Of a stretch of 64,000 bases of DNA, positions 1 through 11,821 are shown piece after piece (position 1 is the stretch's first letter; the number at the start of each line of letters is the position of its first letter). The stretch is from Tetracladium setigerum (lineage: Eukaryota; Ascomycota; Leotiomycetes; Helotiales). Under the pieces are notes generated by a model. It was given only the letters and a program-made list of their open reading frames with translations. It ran no database searches and was not told the DNA's origin. A program made the translations under genes and the position numbers. The stretch covers positions 1,240,001 through 1,304,000 of the forward strand of contig PZJY01000007.1 of the NCBI GenBank assembly GCA_031472005.1. Reading direction: 5' to 3'.

Positions 1-979
1 ATGTCTTGCATGAGCTGAGCAGGTTCCTTTGCTTTGCTGACTGCCGGCCTCGCAGGATTCTTCTCGACCTTCTCAAAAAGTATATCAATTCGGACCATGA
101 TTTCATCCACCTTTGTCCCAAGCTCGACTCCATTACGATTCAGTGCTGCTGAAACTTTGCTGATGGACTTGGCCGCTTTCCTGACCTCTTCCACGTCTAT
201 CAAATCCTCAAGGGAAGCTTTGCGATCCGATTTCCGTAAATCTCGCCCAGTAACGAACTCGATCATATCGTTAGCAGCTGGTATCGACCGTAAACGTTTT
301 ATAGATGTCTCCCAATCCGTCCCGGCTGATTCTTGTTCCCTCTTGATATCGGCTGCCCAGGACTGAGCATCTGCGTTCTTCTGGTCCAAGGTTTTGACAT
401 GCTTCTCCAAATTCATTACTGCGGCATCCACCCCCTTCATGATGATCTCTAGCTCGTCATACCGCTGGGTAGCCTGCTCAGACATCTCCTGTGATGCATC
501 AACCACCTTGATCGCCCAGGATCTCCTTGCCATAAACAGATCCCTCCATGCTTGTAAATCGTTCTGGTTGACGATAGTATCGGGAGGTTTCGACGGAGTG
601 TACTTCGCAGGAATGGGCACGTCCGAGGTATTTAGTTTCGCAGACCCAGCGGAAGACTGTATTATCCGTCCATCATAGATATAGATTTCGGGCTGTTCAA
701 CTGTTAGTCAACTGCCGTAGTTGAGGGGTTGGACGGTATAACCTCTGATAGATGTGCCAGCGACCTCACTTGTTTCCCACTGGACGTCAAAGCAATATGA
801 TCTTTCAAAGAAATAGTGCTGTGTTTAGCCACCCAAACTTTAAATGCATCTAGCCTTCACGCAGTTAGTTTCCAGATGTTGACATCTCGATATCCCAAAG
901 GGCGAACTCACGTTGGAAAGGTTGATGGGTCAGTCTGCAGACGTTGACCCGTATGCGCCAGAAAGACCTGGAGAGCCAT
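1..979 (-). CDS. ATG11: Atg11 autophagy scaffold, N-terminal part (runs off the left edge)
   Basis: Atg11 is the coiled-coil scaffold of selective autophagy that links cargo receptors to the core machinery. The visible model has three exons, complement(<1..692, 743..854, 912..979), giving 290 residues with reading frame kept across both introns (50 and 57 bp, GTGAGT and GTTATA donors). The first residues MALQVFLAHTGQRLQTD match the ubiquitin-like N-terminus typical of Atg11 and FIP200. These are followed by a VWVAKHSTIS segment, PEIYIYDGRII, and the family block VPIPAKYTP...WRDLFMARRSWA. After that comes heptad-rich sequence typical of its coiled coils. The gene is 5' complete and 3' truncated by the window edge (family length is over 1000 residues). 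It diverges from the CENP-H gene. Identification rests on the family N-terminal motifs and is strong. Confidence 0.9.
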
Positions 980-1357
980 CCCCACTGCTTCCTTCTACAG
1001 CTTGGTGAAGCTGTAGATTCCCTCTATGTGGTGGAAAGTCTGCGAACCAATATTGTCGCATATTCCTTACGGATGGTTGAGAGGATGGTACCTACCTTAC
1101 TCAAAACAACTGAATCAACAAGCGGGTGATTAACATTGACGTTGCCAAGCCAGGCCACCCTTAGGTGACGCCGGCTGCAGGTGACTTGCTCCGAAGCTTC
1201 GCGTTTCTGGAAAGTCAACACCTTCGCGTCAGAATCTTTGTTAGTGGTGTAAAGAACATTCGTTACGTTCCATTTTTAATCCGAATTCCGCTGTTTTGGA
1301 GCCTTGATCTCGACTTTCTTCAATTATCTAAATTCAATCTCGTCTCCGAACTTTAAG
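980..1357. promoter_or_regulatory. Shared promoter region between ATG11 and the CENP-H gene
   Basis: A 378-bp gap separates two divergent start codons, so both promoters must lie here or overlap the first exons. I see no recognisable binding site that I would defend. A pyrimidine-rich stretch lies just ahead of the CENP-H start. Confidence 0.5.
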
Positions 1358-2187
1358 ATGGATCGTGATCAGGTGAATGATGAGATGGAAGGAGTGGAGG
1401 TTGAAGAGACTCCTCCTCTTCTGAATGAGGAAGAAAGACGGGTTTTAGAAGTGTACGATCGACTGGAAGAGCTACAATTAGAGGTTGCACTTCTCAAAGC
1501 AATGGGCATTCTCTCTCAAGGTGAATAGCGATAGTACTTGTAAAAACGTTTTTATCCAAATTCTTACAGATAACTATACAGCTCCCCGTCAAGAAGCATC
1601 GGAAGAAACGATCAAAGCAGCCGAGGAAGCTCTGTTAAAGGCAAGAGCCAATTACCAAGTTCGAAGCAGTGTCATCGAGCAAACTCTCATCGCAAATCCC
1701 ATTGTCAAAGCGGTTCACGCGACCAGCAAAGCTACGATAGCAGAGCAGTAAGTAGACTCACTCGTTGTGGTATATATGCAAAGCGCTCAATTGCTAATAC
1801 CCAAGCAGAGATCTCCTCCCACTTATTAAGGAGCGTGACGGTCTCTCCGTCAGTCTCAGCAATCTTTCTGCGCAAGTCCTGCACTCAAACGAGGAGTTAA
1901 AAATGGTAGAGAGCGAGCACATGATCCTCAGTCGCTCTAATGCAAAATTGTCGGCTCAGATGCTGGAGCTAGCGGAACTGGCCAACACTCTGAGGAAAGA
2001 GGACATTAAGGATCCGAAGGCGAGGAAGCAGCTGGATGAGATGGAGGAGCAAGTGAAAGCAAGTAAACAGAAATGGAGGATCATGAAAGGCACTGCTAGT
2101 GGGACGATTGTGGGCAGTGGAGTGGACTGGGCGAGGGATGAGAAGTTGTTGGAGATTGTCCTAGATCGGGAGGGAGAGGATGGTTAG
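1358..2187 (+). CDS. Centromere protein H-like inner kinetochore subunit (Fta3/Mcm16 type)
   Basis: CENP-H belongs to the constitutive centromere-associated network that bridges CENP-A chromatin and the outer kinetochore. The model is join(1358..1520,1570..1747,1809..2187), 239 residues, with a GTGAAT donor and a GTAAGT donor and frame kept. The protein is almost entirely predicted helix with long coiled coil from about residue 20 to 200. The C-terminal block, KWRIMKGTASGTIVGSGVDW followed by ARDEKLLEIVL, is the conserved end of the CENP-H family, in which a GSGVDWA-like motif precedes an IVL-rich tail. The start is the first ATG after a stop-containing leader and is followed by a short acidic N-terminus. 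Length fits fungal Fta3-like proteins. Another coiled-coil kinetochore subunit is the alternative, but the C-terminal motif favours CENP-H. Confidence 0.75.
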
Positions 2188-3076
2188 ATTGTGGTTTGGT
2201 CTTTTGTGCCAGTGGTTGGATGGCAGCATAGCATTGCATTGAATTACAGCATTGAGGAAGAAGGGGTTGGCGGTTCTACGTCAACATCAAAATGACCGGA
2301 TACAGAGTTGTGTATCAAAAAAGCCTCTGATGGATCATGGAGCGCGCTGCTTAATACTGTAGCTCCTGTTGAAAAGTAGGGCACGAGTGGTAGCGGGAGG
2401 ACTCCGTCGCGTCGAGAGATAGAGTATGCAGGCATAGAGTGCTACGTACAGTAAGTAGCAGCGAAAGTGGTCGGTGTGTACTCCGTAGGTAGGTATTTCA
2501 CGCAAACTTGCCGGGGGTGAGCTTCACAGGGAGCAGCCGCCTGTACCTATGGATCTGTTTGCTCGTCTACTTGAACCTTCATGAGAATGCTGGTGGTAGT
2601 CTTGGCCGTAGCCTCTGGCGCAGCCTTGCGTCGGATTGCTTTTGATGAAGAGAAGAAGAGAGCGAGAGAGAGAGAGAGAAGAGAAGACAAGAGAGAATTG
2701 ACGATTTGAGAGACGGTAACTGGATCTATCTTTAGCCGCATATCTCCCATCCCTTCCCAAGTACCGTCGCGGAATGTAGTCTGCAATAGGAAAGGCTGCC
2801 GAGCACGTGATATCAAGGTGAAGAGAGTCTCGGAGTGAGAGGAGAGGAGAGGAGAGGCTGGGCCATTCGGACGTTCCATGGGATGAGACGAGACGACTCT
2901 TACTCTCCCTGCGTTGCTTTTTTATCCTTTTATCCGTATCATTTCGCATTGATCGAGGATGGCGCTCCTTCATCATACCTTACACACGTGATGAGCTGAA
3001 GAATGACGGACGCGAGTGTGTGTGTGTGGTAGGTGAGGAGCTGTGAGTGGTTAGTGGGTGGGTGGTTGTGTTATTG

Positions 3077-3100
3077 TTGTGTTGTGTTGTGTTGTGTTGT
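3077..3100. repeat. Pentanucleotide (TGTTG) microsatellite
   Basis: About five uninterrupted copies of a TGTTG-type unit are visible in the upstream region of NHP6. Confidence 0.9.
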
Positions 3101-3497
3101 CTTGTTTCTTTGGCACTATCAGCCGGCCGGTGCCCGTTGCGCTGCGACAGAGTTTGGGTGCGGGCGGTCCAAGGTTTTCTCCCTTTGTACTACTGCGAGG
3201 AGGGAGGAGAAAGAGTGATTGATGATGACGGCAAGAAGAATAATGAATGCTTCCTTGTTCCCTCCCTTGATTCGCTTTTGTCGTCCGGGAGTTACATTGT
3301 TACTTACACACAACACACACACACACACATGTAGTCATTTGAGAGAGAAAGGGATCGAGAGTAGGGGAGAGAAGGGAAAGGAAGGAAGAGAAGAGAAGAG
3401 AAGAGAGCGTTGCTGTTGTACCATTATCATCCATCACTGGAAAGGAGGCAGGAGAATAATGAATGAGTGCATCACCAGTAATGATGATAATTAATCA

Positions 3498-3521
3498 TAA
3501 CAATAACAATAACAATAACAT
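3498..3521. repeat. Hexanucleotide (TAACAA) microsatellite
   Basis: Four perfect copies of the six-base unit follow a TTAATCA sequence. They are non-coding. Confidence 0.9.
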
Positions 3522-3738
3522 TAGTAGTTAGTACCTCCCTCCGTACAGGATGATGATGATGTGCGCATAATAATACATGCCTCCTCTCCTGCTTCCTGCT
3601 CCTTTCCAGACCCAGACCCAGCCCCCAGCCCCCAGACCCAAAGCAAAGTAGTCCGTAGTCCTGGTGGTGGTGCTCCTCTTCCTCCTGCTGCTGCTGCTGT
3701 GTGGTTGGGGCAGCACGCAGCAGCACGCACGCAGACGA

Positions 3739-3761
3739 CACACACACACACACACACACAC
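3739..3761. repeat. AC dinucleotide microsatellite
   Basis: Eleven or so alternating CA units are visible. A second, shorter AC array lies near 3311-3329. Confidence 0.9.
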
Positions 3762-4272
3762 CAAAGAACCAAAGAGAGGGGGCAGCCCGGTCTCTACCTT
3801 CCTAGCGTTCTCAGAAGTGCGATCAGTCTCGTACATTCCGTCCTTTATTAAATCCCCCAACTCCCGTTCCCCCCTCGCACACCTCTCTGCCTCTTCCTCA
3901 GAATCACTCACACCAAAACCACGACAGTCGAGCAACTCCCATACAAATCTGTAAGTCTCTCTCTCATCGGCCTCTCTCTCTCTGCCTTCCAAGGCCACCA
4001 CAAAAACATCACCTGCTTTGCGCGCGCTTTTTCTTTTCCTTTTGCTTCACCTTTCCAGCCAGTAATCCATTTACAAACAGCCCTTCAATTCTTGGTTTTC
4101 ATTCCATTTTCCTCTTCTTCATCCATCTTCCAAAAACCTCGTCGTCGCCCGCCTCGACAACTTTGCGCTCGTCGCGAATCTATCAAAACAAAATCAACAT
4201 ATAGCTAACACTTCCCGGACAGCTCAACCATCCCCTCTCACTTTTCATTCCACACCAAAAAGTCACCTTCAG

Positions 4273-4533
4273 GTATGTTGATTCCTTCGCTTTCCATCCT
4301 TTTACGCGTCTTTTTTGCGATCGCGACCAAGTTATTCCCTTTGCGCCCACGCCGACCACTTCACTCGTCGCGCATCAACTCAACCGACCCATCGCCTCTA
4401 TCCCGTCGCTTCTCTACTCTCCACTCCCCCCAACCCAAAACATCATCACCACCACGACTTCCGATAACCCAAACGGCCAATTGACCGTCGCGATCAAGCT
4501 TCTCATCATCTCACTAACATTTCAATCCAACAG
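4273..4533 (+). other. Probable 5' UTR intron of NHP6
   Basis: A strong donor (CAG followed by GTATGT) at 4273 and an acceptor AACAG ending at 4533, with a CTAAC branch site about 20 bases before the acceptor, enclose 261 bases just upstream of the NHP6 start codon. The start codon lies 20 bases after the acceptor. A leader intron explains the lack of a usable reading frame here. Confidence 0.6.
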
Positions 4534-4553
4534 TCACATACATATCCACCACC

Positions 4554-5047
4554 ATGCCTAAGGAGAAGTCCACCAAGCGTGCCACCAAGGCCAGAACCGA
4601 GAAGAAGAAGAAGGGTTAGTCGCGTCCTTTTCTTCCCCGTCGCGTCGTTTTCCACTCTTTCGCGACCGTGCTGACTCCGTTTGCAGACCCCAATGCCCCC
4701 AAGAGAGGTCTCTCTGCCTACATGTTCTTCGCCAATGAGCAGCGTGACAATGTCCGCTCGGAGAACCCTGGCATCAGCTTTGGTATGTTCTGCCGTGACG
4801 TCTCTGCTGCTATGGCGCATGCTAACCTCCGACCCCAGGCCAAGTTGGCAAGCTCCTCGGTGAGCGATGGAAGGCATTGAACGAGAAGCAACGTGCTCCT
4901 TATGATGCTAAGGCCGCGACCGACAAGAAGCGATATGAGGATGAGAAGGCCAACTACCAAGTAAGCATGCGCGCGCTTGCCTGAGCATATACAGTATACT
5001 AACCCCGTCCGTCATAGGCTGAGGCCGAAGAGGAGGAGTCATCCTAA
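4554..5047 (+). CDS. NHP6: Nhp6-type non-histone HMG-box chromatin protein
   Basis: This is a small chromatin protein that bends DNA non-specifically and assists nucleosome remodelling and FACT. The model is join(4554..4614,4687..4782,4839..4960,5018..5047), 102 residues. All three coding introns begin GTTAGT, GTATGT or GTAAGC and end in AG. A basic, lysine-rich N-terminus (about residues 1-20) precedes a single HMG box. The box starts at DPNAPKRGLSAYMFF and contains the hallmark GKLLGERWKALNEKQRAPY segment and the closing RYEDEKANY. A short acidic tail EAEEEESS ends the protein. Size and architecture match fungal Nhp6 exactly. The ATG lies in a CACCATGCC context. The surrounding sequence uses pyrimidine-rich promoter tracts, consistent with high expression. 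Confidence 0.95.
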
Positions 5048-6900
5048 ACGATGTGTACCATTTTCTCTTCGATCTTGAGACATGATGTTGCCTCATTTCA
5101 ACGCGCGCACTCCTGGGCGACCATGTCCTGGGTGCTGCGCGCGCGTGAGAGCCTCGTCCGTCAACAGCGTCGGTTCTTGCTTTCGTCATCTTTGGGCTGG
5201 GGTTTACTGCAATGGGATGGATGGACCTGGGACTTTTTGCAGTTTTTCTTATTTTACGATATGCTTTGCGACGATATTACGGAGGCCCCTTCGCAACCGG
5301 ACGCTGGTCGGGTGTGAGATCTCATTGATGATCCTCTCTTCTTCACGACCTGGGATGCTAAGACATTGACCTTGAATGGATCTGTCTGCGCTCTAGCATT
5401 CGTACATCAATGATATCTCCTGTACTCTAGCTTTTTTTAACTGTTCCATTATCAAGCTTTGTCCATGACTTGACTATTCGTGAGGTTTACAGCGTGAGCA
5501 AATGGGAGCTGGTCATATCTCTATCCTATCATATGTTTACAGTACCTATGCTGTGGGAGTGCGGCCGTCGGAAGCTTGACCAGCAAAAGCAAAAGCAGAG
5601 GCACCTCGTTATGTTCAGAAGTTGACCTTAGCTTTAAGAGCTCTGATAATTCAAGACTAAACTGACATCACATCACATGTTCGCGTTCGAAGGTCGTCCC
5701 AGAATCCTGGTTCGCGTTTTGGGTCGTTCTAGGCAGCACTTCGAGGATGACTATTCTACTAACAACTTCACTCAGCCTCGTCCCCTCTTCTCTCATACTT
5801 TAAATGCCATGAGAGGCCTTCTTTCTCGCTTCGAAATTCTTCCACGGTACTTGTATGACATATCTACAGAGTAGTGGATTTCAGGTGTTCACATGCGAGC
5901 AGATTAGTGTCTGTGTGCATTTTTCTTGCGAGTTGTCATTTTGAGTTGGTTACCTCTGCAGCAAGATCTCGGAATAGGGGTGTGGGAGTGTTGGAAGTCA
6001 AAGCCAAGCTCGTGGAATTGGATCTGGAGATCGTGATGCTGGAAGAGATTTGGGTGCAAGTTGTACCTAATCGAGAAGCTCGCTTGCTTGTGTTATGTTA
6101 TTTCGTCTGCTGCTCTGTATTCAGATACAAGGTCAAATCGAGAGAGAATTGGTCTCTGGACACCAGGGAGATGAACCTTAAGCATCTGCCTAGTTTACCA
6201 CGATACCTACTTATCTGCTCCTTTACTCGTCCTTCCTTTTCATATTTACGTTCCTTCTCATCTCTATCATTGGCGTGTCGTTCGATCCGATCCATAATCT
6301 GACTTCAAGGAAGTACAATCTCCCCACTACTTGACCGTATCAGCAGCTTGCCTGCCACCACCCCATCCTCGATCCCATTCCATCATCATTCGTCTGTCAC
6401 CTCATATTTTGGCTTTTGGCTTGTTTGGAGTGCAGTATGCTTTGCAGCGTTGTCTCCACAAACAGCCATCCTTTTGGTTCGTTCGGTACGGAATACATGC
6501 ATGCATCTTACCTATACCCGGTTCACGCATGAACGTTTCGGAAAGGCAGAGTGGTTGGAGGGAGAAAAAAAAATCGTCCAGCACCACCACCGCACACAAA
6601 CCTTTGGAGGGGAAGAAGACATGGCCCTGACACGTCAGAGTACCTAGTCAGTCAACAACCTTCTGTAGTCTTGATTAGTTGAGCCGCGCTTCCTTCCTTC
6701 CTGCTTGTTTGTACACGGTGTGCTTAGTGTGTGGGGTTATTCTGATATTGTACTTACTTTCCCTCGGGTGGCAAGGAGGGGCTTTCCCTCAATCTTCTTT
6801 TGCTTTTCGATTCTTTGAGAGGATAGAAGCGTTGGCTTTCCTCTTCCTGCTTGCGATCTCTCTCGAACAACACACCGGTCTTGATGTCTATCCCATACAT
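5048..6900. other. Intergenic, no supported gene
   Basis: Only isolated open frames of 60-140 codons occur, without splice continuity, recognisable motifs or a good start context. The 3' part (about 6650-6900) presumably holds the promoter and leader of the next gene. An in-frame extension upstream of the ATG at 6901 is open, but it reads hydrophobic and unlike the protein that follows. Confidence 0.6.
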
Positions 6901-9313
6901 ATGGACGAGTTGCTGGGCTGCTGGCGCGAGGCGCAAAGAGCCGACAAGGTCTCCATCGAACTCATCCGGATGCGCAAGACGCTCGGTCTAGAATTCTACG
7001 ACCCCATTTCGACCATCCTGCGCGAGATTGAGTCGTCGTCTCGCCTGTTGCGGGATCTGTATGACCTCTTCCCCATCTATAGATCGAGGGTGCCCATTAT
7101 CGTCTACTATCTGAACGTTATCTTGCCCAGTCTGTGCAAGACCTTGAAGGAGATGCTGGTTTACGTTGACAATCCGGATCTGGCCGTGAGGAGTCAGTGG
7201 ATTTTGATGGGTGAGAGGATGGGGGTGTTGAAAGCGGGGATGGACTTGGACGAGAGACACATGGTTTACAATGAGTTTTTGGTGCAGCTTATCAGGTTAT
7301 TGAGCAAGTGTGTTTTTGACCCGTCTTCTTTTGTTTGTTTCTTGTGTGCTTGTGTGTGAAAACTGGATTGTTGTCTAATGATGACGTGTAGTACGCCTCT
7401 CTATGATGCAAAGAAGTTGGAAGTGTTGCGCCAGAGGATTCTGAGAGTGAGAGTCCTGCAAGGAATCAATTGTTTGTATTCTTGTTTTTTTTTTAGTTGG
7501 ATGTAAACATTTATTTATTTGTCTTAGCACCCCCTCCGCCAAATGTTCAGCCTCATCTGGCCGTCCCACAGCCCGATCAAGCACAACTTGAGGTATTTAT
7601 GTCTCCCCGGGCTCTGAATAACATTTTATCTGAATGTAAACAGCGGCGTCATTGGGCCGAGAAAGTCTTTGAATATCAACCTCGTTCCGGTACTGCACTT
7701 AGCCATCGAAGGAAGTAGGTCTATTCATCTCGTGCAATCCTCGTATTTCCAATGGGGCACTCGTGTTGACACTGTGTTCCAGCTCACAATGCTTCGGACC
7801 TATAATGGTTGAAGAGCGGCTGGGAATTCCTCCAGGCTCAACTGTTCTCTTCAAGCTGTAAGTTCTCCTAGTGTCCAGTCTTGACACTTCACATCATGAT
7901 CTCACACAATATACCTACCCTAGGCCATTCGATAAAAACCGACTGTCAATAACTCTCTACCTACACGCCGAAGGAGCCGACGTGACGAGATTACTCTGTC
8001 GATGGAGTGCGTTACCTCTCTTCTCCTCCCTCTCTTTCCTAGGTACTGTTACTTAACCTTCATCTCTTGCTAATACCTCATAGTGGATAAATACAACAAC
8101 CCCATGTACTCCTCCTACGGCGTCCATGAGCTCTGTGTTCGTCGAAAAGGTGCTTCACTCCAATTCCGTCGTTGGAGTAATAACAAGGCCCATGCTATAC
8201 TTTGGATTGCCCTGTTCTTTAAAACTTGGGAGAGTATGTCCCCCTGTCCGCATCGTCACCCCTCTATCGACATCTTCGACATCTTTTTCCTCTCCCCCCC
8301 CCTCTCTCTCTCCACGACTCCATTAGACTAACACTATCCAATTTCCCACCACAGAAATGGTCCTTTTCCATCAAAGCTTTCTCTCCCTCAAATCCCGCTC
8401 CCCACTCACCATAACCAACAATCAATCCGACTACCGCCTCTCGGGCGAACAACGCGTCTTCTGCGGGAAGATCGTCGACGATGATTTTCATCACTCGCTC
8501 GCCGTGTGGCAGGATGAGAAGTGTGGTGGTTTGAGGTTGGTTGCGAGTGTCTTGGGTGGTGAATTGGCTAAGTGTCCCGTTTGGGTCGCTTTTGGTGCGT
8601 TTTTGGTTTTTCCTCCTCCTCTTCTTCTTCTCTTCCTTCTGCTTTTGCTGTCGCTCTTGTTACTGCCGTTACTTTGTGTTCCTCTCTCTCTCTCTTCCCA
8701 ATAAAGCGGCTGACACAACTCCCCAAAAAATAGTCTCACATCAATACGACACACCCCACTGGCTCTTCCGCAAAAGTAAGCATCGTATCTGGCTCCGAGA
8801 TTTACGACCACATATCCTGTGTAAGGATTACAAGAAGAAACATCAGATGAGGAAGAGTTCATCCAAAAGCGATGCCAACTTTTTTGAGCTTTGCTTTTTG
8901 GATGGGAAAGGTGCGTAGAGTACAGCCAGCAGTGCCTCTTCTCTCTTTCTTTCGACTTTCTTCTTTCTTCCTCTGGCCCTGGCCGATCGCCTTCGTCTCT
9001 ATGTACAGTATGTTTTGAGGGAGGAGGAGGCGGTGGTTGTAGTGGTGGATACAATATACATTGCTCATATGAATGGAGTACTGACTTGCCATTTTATAGC
9101 CGCGGATTCATTCGAATATGTCTTTAGGTCCGTACTATGATTTTTTCTTCTACCTTGCCTCTTCTTTCTTTTTAAGATAAGAAAATTTGAAAAGTGTCCT
9201 AACTCTGAGCTGGCAGTAAAGAGGAGACTGTTATTGAGGAAGATAAAACAATTGTCCTGGCGGTTGGCAAGGGCAAAGACAAAGGCAAGCAGAAGCAAAA
9301 GATGATGGCCTGA
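6901..9313 (+). CDS. Conserved-looking fungal protein of unknown function, 11 exons
   Basis: I do not recognise this protein. The model is join(6901..7307,7392..7471,7528..7592,7644..7714,7783..7857,7924..8006,8084..8233,8355..8594,8707..8910,9100..9127,9217..9313), 499 residues, and every junction keeps frame. The N-terminal third is helical (start MDELLGCWREAQRADKVS). A proline-rich linker follows near residue 165. The rest is a tryptophan- and arginine-rich beta-type region with paired segments such as TVLFKLPFDKNRLSITLYLH, WSNNKAHAILWIALFFKTWE and RVFCGKIVDDDF...GLRLVASVLGGE. The C-terminus is lysine/glutamine-rich (KGKDKGKQKQK). Exon 10 is only 28 nt. Maintained frame over ten introns argues strongly for a real gene. 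The start could lie upstream only if a further exon exists. Confidence 0.8.
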
Positions 9314-10107
9314 TATCATCATCATCCATCATCCATCCTACATGAATCACTATCATCCCCCCACGCCGTCCACCCTTCCTTATCCGACGCCGCCATCTTG
9401 ATTGATCGAAAAATTAAGCTCGAAGCCATATATTTGGCGTTTTATATATATTCTTTAAATTTGTTCTTGGAAGATTTGGATGGAAATGAAATGGAATGAT
9501 TTGATGAGATGACATGAGATTGGTTTGTATAATGTACTTGCTGCGAAAGTAGGGAGAGAATATTTTATATTGTCTTAAGATACGTTTGAAGACGGATGGG
9601 TATATGAGGGGGGCTTTTGTGAAATACCCGATTTTAGTTTGGCATTTGCATTTTGAAATGTTTGATCAAGAATGAGATTGGTTTTTAGCTACTAGTATTA
9701 TGTATCTGGCTATCTCATCTCCTCCCTGGTGTGGTGTGAAGATAGTTGAAGAGAATAGATTGTCATCTCTATTCCAGAATGATCAAGACAGCCTAGTATT
9801 TTTTTGGTCCGCTTAGCTCACATCTACTCCTCTTAAAGTGACAATATTAGCTCTATATATAACACTATGACAAGTAATATGATCAAGAAAGAAGATGCGA
9901 GATTCCAAGTTGTGATGATGTTCGACATGAATCAATACTACGGCATCTAATTCTCGAAAAGACCCCAGACTTTCGCCATCGCATCCTAATTCACAGCAAT
10001 TATATCCCCCAAAAAAATTCCCAAAAAATAATCCCCCCTCCCCCCAAAAAACACCAAAAAAACACACAAAGACCAGAAACCTCAATTAACACGTTCACGC
10101 TCAAAAT
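9314..10107. other. Intergenic between convergent genes
   Basis: This AT-rich sequence lies between two genes that end towards each other, so it should hold the two 3' untranslated regions. No gene or repeat of note is seen apart from C and A homopolymer runs near 10000-10060. Confidence 0.6.
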
Positions 10108-10829
10108 TCAAACACCAAACAACTCCCCCCCTCCCCTCGGCTTTTCTACCCAAATCTGCGCGCCAGGGACCACGTACCCCTCCACCTCCACAACCCCCAT
10201 AACACCCACCTTCCTCCCAACCGTCTTCCCCTTACTATCCCTCACCTTTCCAATCCGATCCAACAATCCCTCCGGCCAATCTTCCAATCTCTTTGTGGGA
10301 TTTCTCAATCCCGTAATCCGCACTACCGCATGTGCTTCCTCGACTCCAAAATGTAGACGCGTGCCTTCGGGTAGGAGAAGAGGTCGAGGTCTTGAGTGGT
10401 GATATTTTCACCGAGGAGGCCCGGACTGAGGTTGTATGTTCGCAATTTGGATTTCGAGGAGGACTTGGAAGAGGAGGAGGGTTTGGAGAGGGAGGTGAAG
10501 AGGGATGAGTCCTGGTTTTTTTTTATGAGAGGTAAGGTTGTAACTTTTTTATGAAATAGATTGTATGCGTGATTTTGGGTGGGAATGAATGAGCATTGGA
10601 AAAGGAAGAAGGAGGGGAATAGAGAAACAGAGAGATTATAGCCAAACCAAGCCCATGAGCGCAGAGGTAAACTTACGATTATATGCACTTGGCGTAGGTT
10701 GTTGGCATCAGGGTAAGTAGCGCAATGAATATCACCTTGGACACCTAGGTTGGCAAGGAGGTAGATGTATGATGTAGGTTCTTTGGAGAAGGACTGGGTT
10801 GCGGATGTTGAGACTGATAGGACAGACAT
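10108..10829 (-). CDS. MOSC-domain protein, interrupted by a one-base frameshift
   Basis: MOSC domains bind sulfur carried by molybdenum-cofactor and PLP enzymes and act as sulfur carriers. The model has exon 1 at 10677..10829, a GTAAGT donor, and exon 2 at 10108..10511. The N-terminus runs MSVLSVSTSATQSFSKEPTS. Typical motifs follow: a LGVQGDIH-like strand, NLRQVHI, then GLLGENITT (family PGDLGENIT) and RITGLRNPTK with a GVMGVVEVEG strand. The frame breaks between the GENITT segment and LPEGTRLHFG near 10378-10388. One extra base there would give a continuous 185-residue protein of normal size. No intron can explain the break. This could be a sequencing error or a recent null allele. The start could be four residues earlier at 10841. 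Confidence 0.75.
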
Positions 10830-11821
10830 CGCGGTATACACTATTACTTCAATTTGCCAGTTTTGTTCTAAGCGTTGGGCAGCAGATTATTTGAAACTTT
10901 GAAGGTTCTGCTGTTTTGAGGGCTGCTCGCTTTTGTTTTGTTATGGTTTGAGATAAGGGTTTCCAATGCGACATGTGCTGCGTAATGTAGAGGAGGACGC
11001 GCTGCAGAGGATAGTGGGTTGAGAGGAGCCACGTCGTAGAGATATGCAGAGGACTATCGTTGCCATGCCCCCTCCTTGGGATCATGTGCTGAGATATTCA
11101 GATCGGGGACATTGTCATGAGTGGTCGGCTAAGCTTGATGCAAGCTGTGTGCTTCTAGTCATGCACACTTCGACATATCCGAGGAAGCAAAACCTCTGTC
11201 GGGCCATTGATGTGAGTTGGGGTAAGGGATAGCGTAGCACATCGACCAAGAGGTAGCGAAGCCGTATGTGACTCTCGAATTCGCTGCTTCATGCATACGT
11301 GAGGTGGATCTGAGCCTGTACAGTGATGAAAGCAAAAGAGCTGAGGATTGAGATCTCCAGGAAGCAAATCGCGGAGCTAAGAAGGATCCAAAACGGGGTC
11401 TTTTGTAATGGAAAGAGCTCCTACATAACTTTAACATCGTGACGCAGAGTCCAAAGCCTTAAATCACCAGCACTTGCTAATCGAAGACCACAAGGTTGGC
11501 AGCACATGGTAACACATTCGCTTAGTTGGCAAAACATATATCACGTTTTATCCTCTGCAAAAGCGAGGTGTGAATTCTCTATAGAACAAATTTGTCCCTT
11601 TGTCGAAGCAAAAGACCGACTTCTACTTGAACCGTGGTTGACACTAGGACCAAGTAACGCCATACGCTGTGATAATAGCAACCCATTGTTGAAAAACTTT
11701 TCCCGAGAAAACTCTTCTATGCCGTTGAAGGACAAATGCTTTTCCCCCGAATCATGCTTTCATTATTCGTGTTGAATGCCCCATGCCCAAACAAATGAAA
11801 CCCAAGGACCAATTAAATATT
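10830..11821. other. Intergenic between MOSC gene and adenosylhomocysteinase
   Basis: This holds the MOSC promoter and the 3' region of the next minus-strand gene. Short open frames exist on both strands, but none has splice continuity or motifs. Confidence 0.55.

Larger units (their letters stand above)
2188..4272. other. Microsatellite-rich intergenic region and NHP6 leader
   Basis: No coding exon is supported here: open frames on both strands are low-complexity translations of simple repeats. The stretch holds GA/GAGA tracts near 2650-2700 and 2840-2860, a TGTTG-type pentamer array near 3077-3100, AC dinucleotide arrays near 3311-3329 and 3739-3761, a TAACAA hexamer array near 3498-3521 and GAAGA runs near 3380-3410. 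From about 3860 to 4270 the plus strand is strongly pyrimidine-rich, as expected for the promoter and 5' leader of a highly expressed fungal gene. Confidence 0.7.

Noticed and set aside
3528..4001. Overlapping open frames on both strands in the NHP6 upstream region
   Set aside because: They are translations of AC, GA and CT microsatellites, with Cys/Val/His strings and no splice partners.
5874..6302. A 142-codon plus-strand open frame with apparent hydrophobic start
   Set aside because: No motif, no introns, poor start context, and composition like the other random frames in this AT-rich gap.
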